This document shows, one piece after another, positions 33,496 to 41,355 of a stretch of 64,000 nt of DNA. Positions within the stretch are counted from its first letter, which is position 1; the number at the start of each line of letters is the position of its first letter. The notes beneath the pieces are model-generated. The model was given only the letters and a program-made list of their open reading frames with translations. It was not told the DNA's origin and did not search any database. Source of the stretch: Bacillota bacterium (GTDB taxonomy: Bacteria > Bacillota > Clostridia > Oscillospirales > Ruminococcaceae); the NCBI GenBank assembly GCA_023460535.1, contig JAEWPV010000007.1, positions 1-64,000 on the forward strand, written 5' to 3'. Made by a program: the position numbers and the translations under genes.

Positions 33496-34467
33496 ATGCA
33501 GAGCATTATTACACAAAACCTTACAAAACAATATACCTACTTTGAAAAGCCCGAAGGGTTAAAGGGCTCGTTTACCTCGTTGTTTCGCCGAGAGCAGAAG
33601 TTGCGAACCGCACTAGACGATTTCTCCTGCTGTATCGGCGAGGGGGAATTTGTTGGACTAATGGGTCCCAACGGGGCGGGCAAAACCACGCTGATTAAGC
33701 TGTTAACAGGCATCATTCAACCAACAGGTGGTCAGGTGACAGTGGGTGGATTTCGCCCGTTTCAAGGAAAAAGCACATTCAAGAAAAGCTTTGCGGTGGT
33801 GATGGGGCAAAAGTCGCAGCTGTGGTGGGACCTGCCCGCAAGCGATTCGCTGCTGCTTAACAAGGAGATTTACGAAATTGAAGACAGGCAGTACCGCGAC
33901 AACGTAACGTATTTTACAAAGCTGTTTGATGTTACACAGTATCTGTCCGTTCCCGTGCGTAAGCTCTCGCTGGGCGAGCGTATGAAGTTTGAGCTGATTG
34001 CGTCGCTGTTGCATCAGCCCAAAATCTTATTTCTCGACGAGCCGACCATCGGGTTGGACGCGGCCGCCCAACGGCAGATTCGCGCCATGCTGAAAACTGC
34101 GGGGCAGGAGCGCGGGATTACCCTGTTGCTTACATCTCACTACACCGAGGATCTGCTGGAACTGACCAAACGGTGTATCGTTCTGCGGCAGGGCAGAAAA
34201 ATATACGACGGAGACCTGCGCGCCCTGCTTTCGGCGCAGAGCACCAGCAGCGTGATTACCGTAAGCCTTAGCGCGGCGTGCACCCTTCCCCATCTGCCGG
34301 GAGCCGAAATATTAGAGCGGCAAAACGACCTGCTTAGCCTGCGCACGCCAAAGGATAACACACAACGCATCCTAAAGCAGCTGCTTGACTACTGTGATAT
34401 TGCCGACATTACGGTGGCAGACGACGACGTAACAATGCTGGTAGAAAGGGTGTATGCACAAGCATGA
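33496..34467 (+). CDS. ABC-2 exporter ATP-binding protein
   Basis: The product is 323 residues with Walker A GPNGAGKT (57-64), signature LSLGERMKFEL and Walker B LFLDEPTIGLD. The N-terminal extension (YTYFEKPEGLKGSFTSLFRRE) is typical of the COG4586 ATPases that work with two DUF990-type permeases. The start follows the MutS2-like stop by 6 bases, and the stop overlaps the first permease by 4 bases. The cargo is unknown; related systems export drugs or lipophilic compounds. Confidence 0.9.
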   Translation: MQSIITQNLTKQYTYFEKPEGLKGSFTSLFRREQKLRTALDDFSCCIGEGEFVGLMGPNGAGKTTLIKLLTGIIQPTGGQVTVGGFRPFQGKSTFKKSFAVVMGQKSQLWWDLPASDSLLLNKEIYEIEDRQYRDNVTYFTKLFDVTQYLSVPVRKLSLGERMKFELIASLLHQPKILFLDEPTIGLDAAAQRQIRAMLKTAGQERGITLLLTSHYTEDLLELTKRCIVLRQGRKIYDGDLRALLSAQSTSSVITVSLSAACTLPHLPGAEILERQNDLLSLRTPKDNTQRILKQLLDYCDIADITVADDDVTMLVERVYAQA

Positions 34468-35255
34468 ACATAAAAAAATACAGGGCGGTTATGTCCTGCG
34501 AACTAAAAAACGCCGTGATCTATCGGGGTAGCACCTGGCTGCGCGCGGGGCTGAGTATTGTTACGATAGCGCTTGCCTATCTGCTGTGGAGCGCGGTGTT
34601 TCGGGGTGCGGAGCGTTACGAGGGCTTTACACTGCCCGAAATGACCACCTACTATCTGCTGGGGGGCATTTTGTCGGGGCTTACCCTGTCCGACGGGCTG
34701 CTTCATGAGTTTTCTAACGAGATTAAAACCGGCGGTTATTCCAAATTCATGGTGCGCCCTGTGTCGCCACTGGTGTATTTTGTGAGCGCAAGCTTTGCGC
34801 GAGCGGCGCTGCCGATGCTCTCTATGGGTACCGTACTTACCGCCTGCATGCTGCTTTTTTCGCAGTACTTTGCCCCTGTTTCGTTACCCGACGTACTTAG
34901 CGCGCTGCCTGTTATTTTGCTGGGTGGCGTAATGAATATGCTGATTCAGTTTATCATAGCCATGTTCACCTTTCGCTTAACCGACATCGGGTTTATCTTT
35001 GTGGTGCAGCATATTGTTGTAAGCTTTTTCTCCGGCTCGCTGCTGCCGCTTCACATGGTGTTCGGGGATAAAATAGCGCGGTGGCTGCCGTTTTCGTATA
35101 CGCTCTATTACCCGGTTTTGCTGTGTATGGGCAAGGCGGAGCTTTCCCCCGTTATGGCGACACTGATTCTATCGGCATGGATTATGGTATTCGTGGGCTT
35201 TTGTACCCTTTTGGTGCGGCGCGCACCCAGACGCTTTGAGGGGGTGGGGATATGA
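34464..35255 (+). CDS. ABC-2 exporter permease 1 (COG4587-like)
   Basis: The product is 263 residues with six predicted TM helices. The sequence AVMSCELKNAVIYRGSTWLRAGLSIVTIALAYLLWSAVF and the 'TTYYLLGGILSGLTLSDGLLHEFSNEIKTGGYSKFMVRPVSP' region match the ABC-2 (DUF990) family, in which the conserved 'G....Y.L.RP' segment couples to the ATPase. It begins inside the ATPase stop (ATGA) and overlaps the second permease by 4 bases. Confidence 0.88.
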   Translation: MNIKKYRAVMSCELKNAVIYRGSTWLRAGLSIVTIALAYLLWSAVFRGAERYEGFTLPEMTTYYLLGGILSGLTLSDGLLHEFSNEIKTGGYSKFMVRPVSPLVYFVSASFARAALPMLSMGTVLTACMLLFSQYFAPVSLPDVLSALPVILLGGVMNMLIQFIIAMFTFRLTDIGFIFVVQHIVVSFFSGSLLPLHMVFGDKIARWLPFSYTLYYPVLLCMGKAELSPVMATLILSAWIMVFVGFCTLLVRRAPRRFEGVGI

Positions 35256-36049
35256 TGCAGCGGATTTTGCATGCGCTCAGGGTCATGCGGACCTTGGCAA
35301 AGCTGAAGTTGTCCTCCGCCATGATGTATCGGGCCAGCTTTTGGGGTGCGTTCTGCGCCGACTTAACCCTGTTTTCACTTCAGCTGGTCTTCTTTGGTAT
35401 CGTAGCAAAAAACGGCGCCATCGGCGATTGGACGGTATGGCACCTGACGGTGTTCACCGGTTCGTTTATTGTACTGGATGGGCTGTATATGGCCACCTGC
35501 TTCTTTGGGGTTTATTCGCTGCCGGAGAAGATTCGCACCGGCATGCTCGACCTTGTGATTGTTAAGCCGGTGGGCGCGCTGTGGTTTGTATCGTTTGGGG
35601 AGCTAAACATCGGTTCCTTCGCGTTGTGCGGCGTGGGGCTGGTCATCACTGGCGTTGGTACCGCACGGCTTGGGTTGCTTACGCTGCCAAACTGCCTGCG
35701 GTTTGCGCTTGCCTTGCTGCTGATGTATCTGTTGCTGTACGCCATCAGCTTTTGCATCCGCTGTGCTGCATTTTGGCTTACCAAGGTAAACGGCCTGCTG
35801 GATGTGGAAAACACGCTGATGGATATGTCCTTTCGGCTGCCTGCGCCCGCCATTCACGGCGCGTGGAGGGTTCTGCTGTTTGTCGTATTACCATATGGGA
35901 TGATCGCAAACCTGCCTTCGCTTGCCCTGTTTGGGCAGATGCGCCTAGCGCACTGGCTTTTGAGTATCGGCATCACCGCATTTTTCTTTGCACTTATGCT
36001 GTTTCTATGGAGCAGGGGCATGAAACGGTACGACAGCGCCAGTGCGTAA
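35252..36049 (+). CDS. ABC-2 exporter permease 2 (COG3694-like)
   Basis: The product is 265 residues with six TM helices. LKLSSAMMYRASFWGAFCADLTLFSLQLVFFGIVAKNG and the coupling segment KIRTGMLDLVIVKPVGALWFVSFGELNIGS are characteristic of the second DUF990 subunit. It is the last gene of the MutS2-like/ABC-2 operon and forms the heterodimeric membrane part with permease 1. Confidence 0.88.
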   Translation: MMQRILHALRVMRTLAKLKLSSAMMYRASFWGAFCADLTLFSLQLVFFGIVAKNGAIGDWTVWHLTVFTGSFIVLDGLYMATCFFGVYSLPEKIRTGMLDLVIVKPVGALWFVSFGELNIGSFALCGVGLVITGVGTARLGLLTLPNCLRFALALLLMYLLLYAISFCIRCAAFWLTKVNGLLDVENTLMDMSFRLPAPAIHGAWRVLLFVVLPYGMIANLPSLALFGQMRLAHWLLSIGITAFFFALMLFLWSRGMKRYDSASA

Positions 36050-36360
36050 GGCCTCCTGAAAGGTGCTCCGCGCCTAAGAAAGCAAGGTCTCTCGTGGCAA
36101 TCTTCCCCGCGGTGGGTTGCTGTTGTTATGAATAATATCCGTAAAAATAACATATTTGCAGCCACAGGTAGCAGAATAATAATTGGTGGCTTTGTGCAGG
36201 GGAACTGCCTGATGCTGTTCTCACCTTTTGCTAGATTAAACTATCAATGAATGAGGTATTTTTGCAGGATTTGATAACCAATTATTCAAAACTAAATAAA
36301 AACTATAGACAAAATTGAAAACATCGATTAAAATATGAATTGTAGAATGAAGGTGGATTC
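36050..36360. other. Intergenic region with the DUF2294 promoter
   Basis: No gene is seen. A promoter for the following gene is likely at 36306-36334 (TAGACA, 17-base spacer, TAAAAT), in markedly AT-rich sequence. The remainder shows nothing I can assign. Confidence 0.45.
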
Positions 36361-36726
36361 ATGACAAAAGGACAATTAGAAGCAAAAATCAGTGAAGTGA
36401 TTAGCAAGTTTGAAGTTGAGTATATGGGCAGGGGTCCCAAAAACATCCGAACTCATATCATCAACGATATGATTATTGTTCGGCTTTCCGGTTTTTTGAG
36501 TCCATCGGAGCAAAAGCTGACCGATAACCCACAGGGCATTGAGCTGTTTAAAAAGGTTCGCACCTCACTATTTGAGTGCGGTCGAGGATATCTGGAAACA
36601 TTGATCAGCGATGTAACAGGATTGGCGGTTGTTAGCACGCACTCGGATATCAGCACCAAAACAGGAGAGAAGATCATCGTCATTATCACGGAACAGAATG
36701 TAGATGAACTGATACCAATTAAATAA
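36361..36726 (+). CDS. DUF2294 family protein
   Basis: The product is 121 residues. AAGGTGG precedes the ATG. The N-terminal MTKGQLEAKISEVISKFEVEYMGRGPKNIRTHIINDMIIVRLSGFLSPSEQKL is the DUF2294 pattern. Proteins of this family are small, cytoplasmic and widespread in Firmicutes, with no agreed function. The gene has its own promoter and ends at the terminator at 36769-36811. Confidence 0.85.
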   Translation: MTKGQLEAKISEVISKFEVEYMGRGPKNIRTHIINDMIIVRLSGFLSPSEQKLTDNPQGIELFKKVRTSLFECGRGYLETLISDVTGLAVVSTHSDISTKTGEKIIVIITEQNVDELIPIK

Positions 36727-36768
36727 GTTCGGAAGACAATGCAAAATAGCCTAGCTAAGTTGTAAGTA

Positions 36769-36811
36769 AGCCGATATCTTCAGAGAATTCTGAGGGTATC
36801 GGCTTTTATTA
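36769..36811 (+). terminator. Terminator between the DUF2294 gene and purE
   Basis: A 9-bp outer stem (36769-36777 with 36797-36805) and an inner CTTCAGA/TCTGAGG stem are followed by TTTTATTATT. Confidence 0.85.
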
Positions 36812-36836
36812 TTATCAAAAACGAAAGGGTGGTTTT

Positions 36837-37340
36837 ATGGGTAAGAAGGTAGCAATTATAATGGGGAGCGACAGTGATTTAGGCATCGTAAAAGGGGCGA
36901 TAACCGTTCTTAAGGGCTTTGGCATAGCGCTTGAGGTACATGTTATGAGCGCGCACCGTTCTCCTGCAATCGCATGTGAATTTGCAAGCAATGCAAAAGA
37001 GAACGGGTTTGGTGTTGTGATAGCCGCTGCGGGAAAGGCGGCACATTTGGCAGGCGTTTTGGCTGCCCACACCACACTGCCTGTAATCGGCATTCCGTGC
37101 GGATCGTCCCACCTGGATGGGTTGGATGCTTTGCTTTCTACGGTTCAGATGCCAAAGGGTATACCGGTTGCAACCGTAGCGATTGACGGCGCAGACAACG
37201 CGGGGATTTTAGCTGCTCAGATACTCGGCGTTGAGGATGAGACAATAGCACAAAAGCTGTTAAAGATGAAAACCGATATGGTGAATGAAGTAATTAAGAA
37301 GGATGAAAAGCTGCAAACTGAAATGTGGTGGAAAATGTGA
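36837..37340 (+). CDS. purE: N5-carboxyaminoimidazole ribonucleotide mutase PurE (class I)
   Basis: The product is 167 residues, the usual PurE size. The substrate-binding loops are visible: IMGSDSDL, VMSAHRSP and IAAAGKAAHLAGVLAAHTTLPVIGIPC. It catalyses the shift of the carboxylate of N5-CAIR to give CAIR in purine synthesis. Here it stands alone: no purK, purC or other pur genes flank it. It adds to the purine theme of the window (xpt, nucleoside importer). The ribosome site is AAAGGGTGG. Confidence 0.95.
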   Translation: MGKKVAIIMGSDSDLGIVKGAITVLKGFGIALEVHVMSAHRSPAIACEFASNAKENGFGVVIAAAGKAAHLAGVLAAHTTLPVIGIPCGSSHLDGLDALLSTVQMPKGIPVATVAIDGADNAGILAAQILGVEDETIAQKLLKMKTDMVNEVIKKDEKLQTEMWWKM

Positions 37341-37415
37341 ACCGGCACGGCATTATCACATAATCGTGCGTCTGATACACAATGATTTAAATATAAATTA
37401 AGTGAGGTAAAAAGG

Positions 37416-39293
37416 ATGAAGGAGCTACTAAAAAAGTTTAAGCTGCCCAATTATGTTGTTGATATCATCAATAGCAGCAGCGAAGTCATATTCCCTAAAA
37501 CCAGAGAAGAGATTGTTGCCCTTTCCTTTGGAAGTAAGGACAATGACGTTTTTCATGTGACGTATGACGTAGAGGGTTTGGGAGAAATTACTGAAGCGAG
37601 CGTTACTCGCTGCAAAAACGGCGCCGTTGTAAACTATCAGGATGATTACATGCGAAGACGCGACCCGGACTGCCTGTTGGTTGCGGATGATAACGATACC
37701 GACAAACCCAAATATGACGATATCTACGATGAGGATTTTGAGCCATTACGAAATGCAACCTTTGAATGGCTAAAAAAGCAAAGGCTTATTGTGCTGCCGT
37801 TTAAAGCGGGCGGCATGGAATACGGCTATGATTCGCTGCTGATTGCCCCGCTCAATGCTGCTTTTTTTGCCTGCGGGCTTGCGGATTTACAAGGCTTTAT
37901 TGGCATTGACGAACTAAGCAAAAACTTCTGCCCGAAGGCTATCATTTTCCTTGCGCCGCCCTTTCGCCATACCCATTTTGACGGAAAGCAAATAGTCATT
38001 CACAATCGGCTAAAGAAGATACACGAGCTGTTTTCCTACAACCTCTATCCGGGCCCCAGCGCAAAGAAGGGCATTTATGGGGTGTTGCTAAATATTGGTG
38101 AGAATGAAGGCTGGGTTACCGTTCACGCCTCAACGGTAAAGGTGATTACCCCGTACGACAATGAGATTGTAATTATGCACGAGGGTGCCTCCGGCGGCGG
38201 AAAAAGTGAGATGATCGAGAACATCCACAAGGAGCTGGATGGACGCATTGTTCTGGGGCAAAACACGGTTACGGGTGAGAAAAACTACATTGAGCTTAAA
38301 GAAACCTGCGAGCTTCGCCCTGTTACCGATGATATGGCACTCTGCCACCCCAAAATGAAAAATAAAAGCAAAAAGCTGGTTGTAAAGGATGCCGAGCAGG
38401 GTTGGTTTTTAAGGCTTGACCATATTAAAGCCTATGGAACAACGCCACAGTATGAAAAGATATTTACACAGCCTTCCGAACCGCTGGTGTTCTTGAATAT
38501 CCAGGGAACGCCCAAATCCACCTGCCTTGTATGGGAGCATACGATAGACTCTGATGGAACTCCCTGCCCAAACCCCAGAGTCATTCTGCCCCGACGCATG
38601 GTGCAAAACGTTATCAATGAGACTGTTGAGGTTGACGTGAGAAGCTTTGGTGTAAGAACACCCCCCTGCACAAAGGAGAATCCTTCTTACGGAATTCTGG
38701 GGATGTTTCACATTCTGCCGCCTGCCCTTGCTTGGATATGGAGGCTGGTAGCCCCGAGGGGACATAATAATCCAAGCATCACAGCCAGTGTTGGTATGAG
38801 CAGCGAGGGAGTAGGCTCCTACTGGCCGTTTGCAACGGGAAAAATGGTAGAGCAGGCAAACCTGCTTTTAGAGCAGATTGTTTACTCCTCCAACACCCGG
38901 TATGTTCTTATCCCAAATCAACACATCGGGGCATACAAGGTCGGGTTTATGCCACAATGGATTGCGCGTGAATATATCGCCCGCCGAGGGAGTGCCAGGT
39001 TTAAGCCGGAGCACCTAAACGAAGCACGCTGCCCACTATTGGGCTACTCGTTGGACTCGCTGAAGGTGGACGGACAAAATATCAGAAAGGCATTCCTGCA
39101 ACCGGAAATGCAGGCCGAGGTCGGGGTTGAGGGCTATGATCAGGGAGCAAAAATCTTAACCGACTTTTTCATGCAGGAGGTCGAGAAATTCAACACAGCT
39201 GCTCTTGACCCCTTAGGAAAGCGGATTATTCAGCTATTCTTAAGCAATGCTCCGGTTGAGAGCTACTCGAACCTAATACCCATGAAATATTAG
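37416..39293 (+). CDS. DUF4914 protein with an HPr-kinase/PEPCK-like P-loop
   Basis: The product is 625 residues. GAGG lies 9 bases before the ATG. The central motif EGASGGGKSEM (P-loop G257-S264) resembles the nucleotide-binding loop of HPr kinase and PEP carboxykinase (G.SG.GKSE). The conserved regions DGTPCPNPRVILPRRMV and HNNPSITASVGMSSEGVGSYWPFATG look like an active-site core. No signal peptide or TM is seen. The family is DUF4914, of unknown function; a kinase- or carboxykinase-like phosphotransfer activity is inferred. The next gene, a multi-pass membrane protein, starts 5 bases after its stop and lacks its own ribosome site, so the two are translated together. Confidence 0.82.
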   Translation: MKELLKKFKLPNYVVDIINSSSEVIFPKTREEIVALSFGSKDNDVFHVTYDVEGLGEITEASVTRCKNGAVVNYQDDYMRRRDPDCLLVADDNDTDKPKYDDIYDEDFEPLRNATFEWLKKQRLIVLPFKAGGMEYGYDSLLIAPLNAAFFACGLADLQGFIGIDELSKNFCPKAIIFLAPPFRHTHFDGKQIVIHNRLKKIHELFSYNLYPGPSAKKGIYGVLLNIGENEGWVTVHASTVKVITPYDNEIVIMHEGASGGGKSEMIENIHKELDGRIVLGQNTVTGEKNYIELKETCELRPVTDDMALCHPKMKNKSKKLVVKDAEQGWFLRLDHIKAYGTTPQYEKIFTQPSEPLVFLNIQGTPKSTCLVWEHTIDSDGTPCPNPRVILPRRMVQNVINETVEVDVRSFGVRTPPCTKENPSYGILGMFHILPPALAWIWRLVAPRGHNNPSITASVGMSSEGVGSYWPFATGKMVEQANLLLEQIVYSSNTRYVLIPNQHIGAYKVGFMPQWIAREYIARRGSARFKPEHLNEARCPLLGYSLDSLKVDGQNIRKAFLQPEMQAEVGVEGYDQGAKILTDFFMQEVEKFNTAALDPLGKRIIQLFLSNAPVESYSNLIPMKY

Positions 39294-39298
39294 TCGTT

Positions 39299-40525
39299 AT
39301 GAATATGATGAAACACGCAAAAAATATCTGTTTGGATCTCGTCCCCGCGCTGTCGGGGTTAATCGGCAAAATCGCACTGGCTTCTTCCTTTGCCCTTGTT
39401 TGGGCGCAGGAACTTGGGGTAAGCACACCAAACTTTGTTTTTGAAAATGTACGGATAGAGATTTTAGTCGGCTGTGTGATAACCCTTGTTGCCGGCTTGA
39501 TGTTTCGCCATATTGCGCCTGCCGGAACACTCGCGCCCCTTATTGTGATAATACCAACCATGGCAACCTTCGGGGCGCACCCTCTTATTTTAAGCATTTT
39601 GGTTGGTATTTTAGGAATTATCAGTGTAAAAACCAAGCTGCTAACACGCATACTGCTTTTTTCAGGCGACCTGAGTAAAGCTAGCCTTTCACTTGTGTTC
39701 GGGGTTTCGGGCGTGATTATGGCTGCCGAAAAGCTTATCTCGTTTTTTGGAGACAAGTATATTGCTTTAATCCTCCTAGCCGCTATCTTGGCACTGACTT
39801 ATGTGTTTTTGCTAAAACGCAATAAGTCCTGGTTAATCATACCGTTTTCTGCGATCGCATCGCTTCTAGTTCCGCTTATTTTTGGGATGAAAATAGAAGT
39901 ATCTTCAACGGTAACCCCCCTTAACTTCAGCCCAGACTATTGGTGGAATGACATGTGGGGGATTGGTTATGGCTTTGATGTAATAACAATTCTCAAGACA
40001 TTGCCGTTTGCGTTGTTTGTTGTGTTACTTTGGGCTATGGATACCGTTACCATAAACACATTGATTGATACCGCTCGCAACGATAACGAGACGAAAGAGG
40101 ACATTAATGTGGAGCGCTCGTTTATTGTCGTTTCGGTAAGAAACATGCTTGGCGGTCTGTTTGGCGGAGCGCAAACAGGCTCGTTGTGGCGTAGTTTCTT
40201 GATTCCCCTTTATATGATGAAAAGACCCCTTCGCCCTGCGACTATATTGCTTAGCAGCATAGGTATCGCTGCGGGTGTTTTCAGTGTGCCTATCGAAATA
40301 CTATCCTACCCTCCCCTAATTTGGACCGCACTTCTTTTTGGCATTTTCATCCCCTTTTTGACTCTGGGTATAAAAGGCTTAATCCACACAGAAAAGGCAT
40401 CGCACAAGACAATTCTACTGATATTATCTGCCTGTGGTATCATCGTAAGCCCGATCGCAACCTGGGTGGGTGCGGTTTTGGTAGAGAAAATCACCCGTAA
40501 ATTCTTGTCTCAACAGGCACAGTAA
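39299..40525 (+). CDS. Multi-pass membrane protein, permease-like (DUF3360/NCS2-SulP-like)
   Basis: The product is 408 residues with about ten TM helices. The segment GGLFGGAQTGSLWRSFLIPLYMMKRPLRPATILLSS and AMDTVTINTLIDTARNDNETKEDINVERSFIVVSVRNMLGGLFGG recall the core of xanthine/uracil- and sulfate-type permeases, where a short acidic-serine helix binds substrate, and of DUF3360 proteins. It has no ribosome site of its own and is coupled to the DUF4914 gene. A transported substrate cannot be named. It is followed by the bidirectional terminator at 40612-40645. Confidence 0.7.
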   Translation: MNMMKHAKNICLDLVPALSGLIGKIALASSFALVWAQELGVSTPNFVFENVRIEILVGCVITLVAGLMFRHIAPAGTLAPLIVIIPTMATFGAHPLILSILVGILGIISVKTKLLTRILLFSGDLSKASLSLVFGVSGVIMAAEKLISFFGDKYIALILLAAILALTYVFLLKRNKSWLIIPFSAIASLLVPLIFGMKIEVSSTVTPLNFSPDYWWNDMWGIGYGFDVITILKTLPFALFVVLLWAMDTVTINTLIDTARNDNETKEDINVERSFIVVSVRNMLGGLFGGAQTGSLWRSFLIPLYMMKRPLRPATILLSSIGIAAGVFSVPIEILSYPPLIWTALLFGIFIPFLTLGIKGLIHTEKASHKTILLILSACGIIVSPIATWVGAVLVEKITRKFLSQQAQ

Positions 40526-40611
40526 CAGGAGCTGGTCGCAAAAAACACAAGACATCTTTCCCCCGGAGTAATTGTCAATCTGTCTGAAGTTTGAGCTTTG
40601 GAATAACAAAT

Positions 40612-40645
40612 AAAGGCAACCAAGCTGTATTGCTTGGTTGCCTTT
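40612..40645. terminator. Bidirectional terminator
   Basis: A perfect 14-bp stem (40612-40625 with 40632-40645) with A-rich and T-rich flanks lies between the permease-like gene and the convergent beta-phosphoglucomutase gene. Confidence 0.88.
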
Positions 40646-40700
40646 ACTCTATGGGTTAACAAGTGCTCGAAATACTACTTTTTCTATGAAGATTAGCCAA

Positions 40701-41354
40701 TCACAACAGTTTCAGTACAACAAGGAGCTCGTTAATGCTGCTTATGGTTGAAGTAGCGCCGAGGTTGGAAGCCTCGTCACCGATGCCGATGCTTTTAAAC
40801 CCGCCACGGTTTGCCGCTTGGATACCGGCAAGGGCATCCTCCACCACAACGCACTCTTGCGGTGAGAGGTTCAACAGTTCAGCGGCCTTTAGAAAAATAT
40901 CCGGTTGGGGCTTGGAATTTGCGCAAAGGCATCCGTCGACTATGGCGTCAAAACAGCCCGTGATACCGAGCTTTTCCAGTATAAGCCCCGCATTCTTGCT
41001 CGAAGAGCCTACCGCCATGCGATAGCCTTTAGCTCGAAGAAGCTTCAGTGTGGTTTTAACCTCATCGCTCAGGTCTGCGGGGGTCATTCCTTGCAAAGCA
41101 TTTTGGTAACGACTGTTTTTACGCTCGGCCAGCCGCTGCTTCTCGTTTTTTGTTAGTGTAAGGCGGGCGTTTGAGAGGATAATCTCCAAGCTTTCCTTAC
41201 GCGATATCCCGCGCAAACGATTATTCACCGTACGGTCGAACGGAATATTCAGTTCCCGGGCGATGGATTTCCACGCCTGATAGTGATACTCATCGGTGTG
41301 ACAAAGCACGCCGTCCAAATCAAAGATCATCCCCATAATCATGGTTAAACCCAT
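40701..41354 (-). CDS. pgmB: Beta-phosphoglucomutase (HAD family)
   Basis: The product is 217 residues. It shows HAD motif I MIFDLDGVLCHTDEYHYQAW, the substrate loop R..LRGISRKESLEIIL, motif II AVGSSSKN, and motifs III/IV with K and VVEDALAGIQAA. The enzyme converts beta-glucose 1-phosphate to glucose 6-phosphate. It is encoded immediately after a GH65 phosphorylase that makes beta-glucose 1-phosphate (the start follows that stop by one base), which is strong support for the role. The start at 41354 was taken because AGGA lies suitably upstream; internal ATGs are possible. Confidence 0.93.
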   Translation of the reverse strand: MGLTMIMGMIFDLDGVLCHTDEYHYQAWKSIARELNIPFDRTVNNRLRGISRKESLEIILSNARLTLTKNEKQRLAERKNSRYQNALQGMTPADLSDEVKTTLKLLRAKGYRMAVGSSSKNAGLILEKLGITGCFDAIVDGCLCANSKPQPDIFLKAAELLNLSPQECVVVEDALAGIQAANRGGFKSIGIGDEASNLGATSTISSINELLVVLKLL

Positions 41355-41355
41355 C

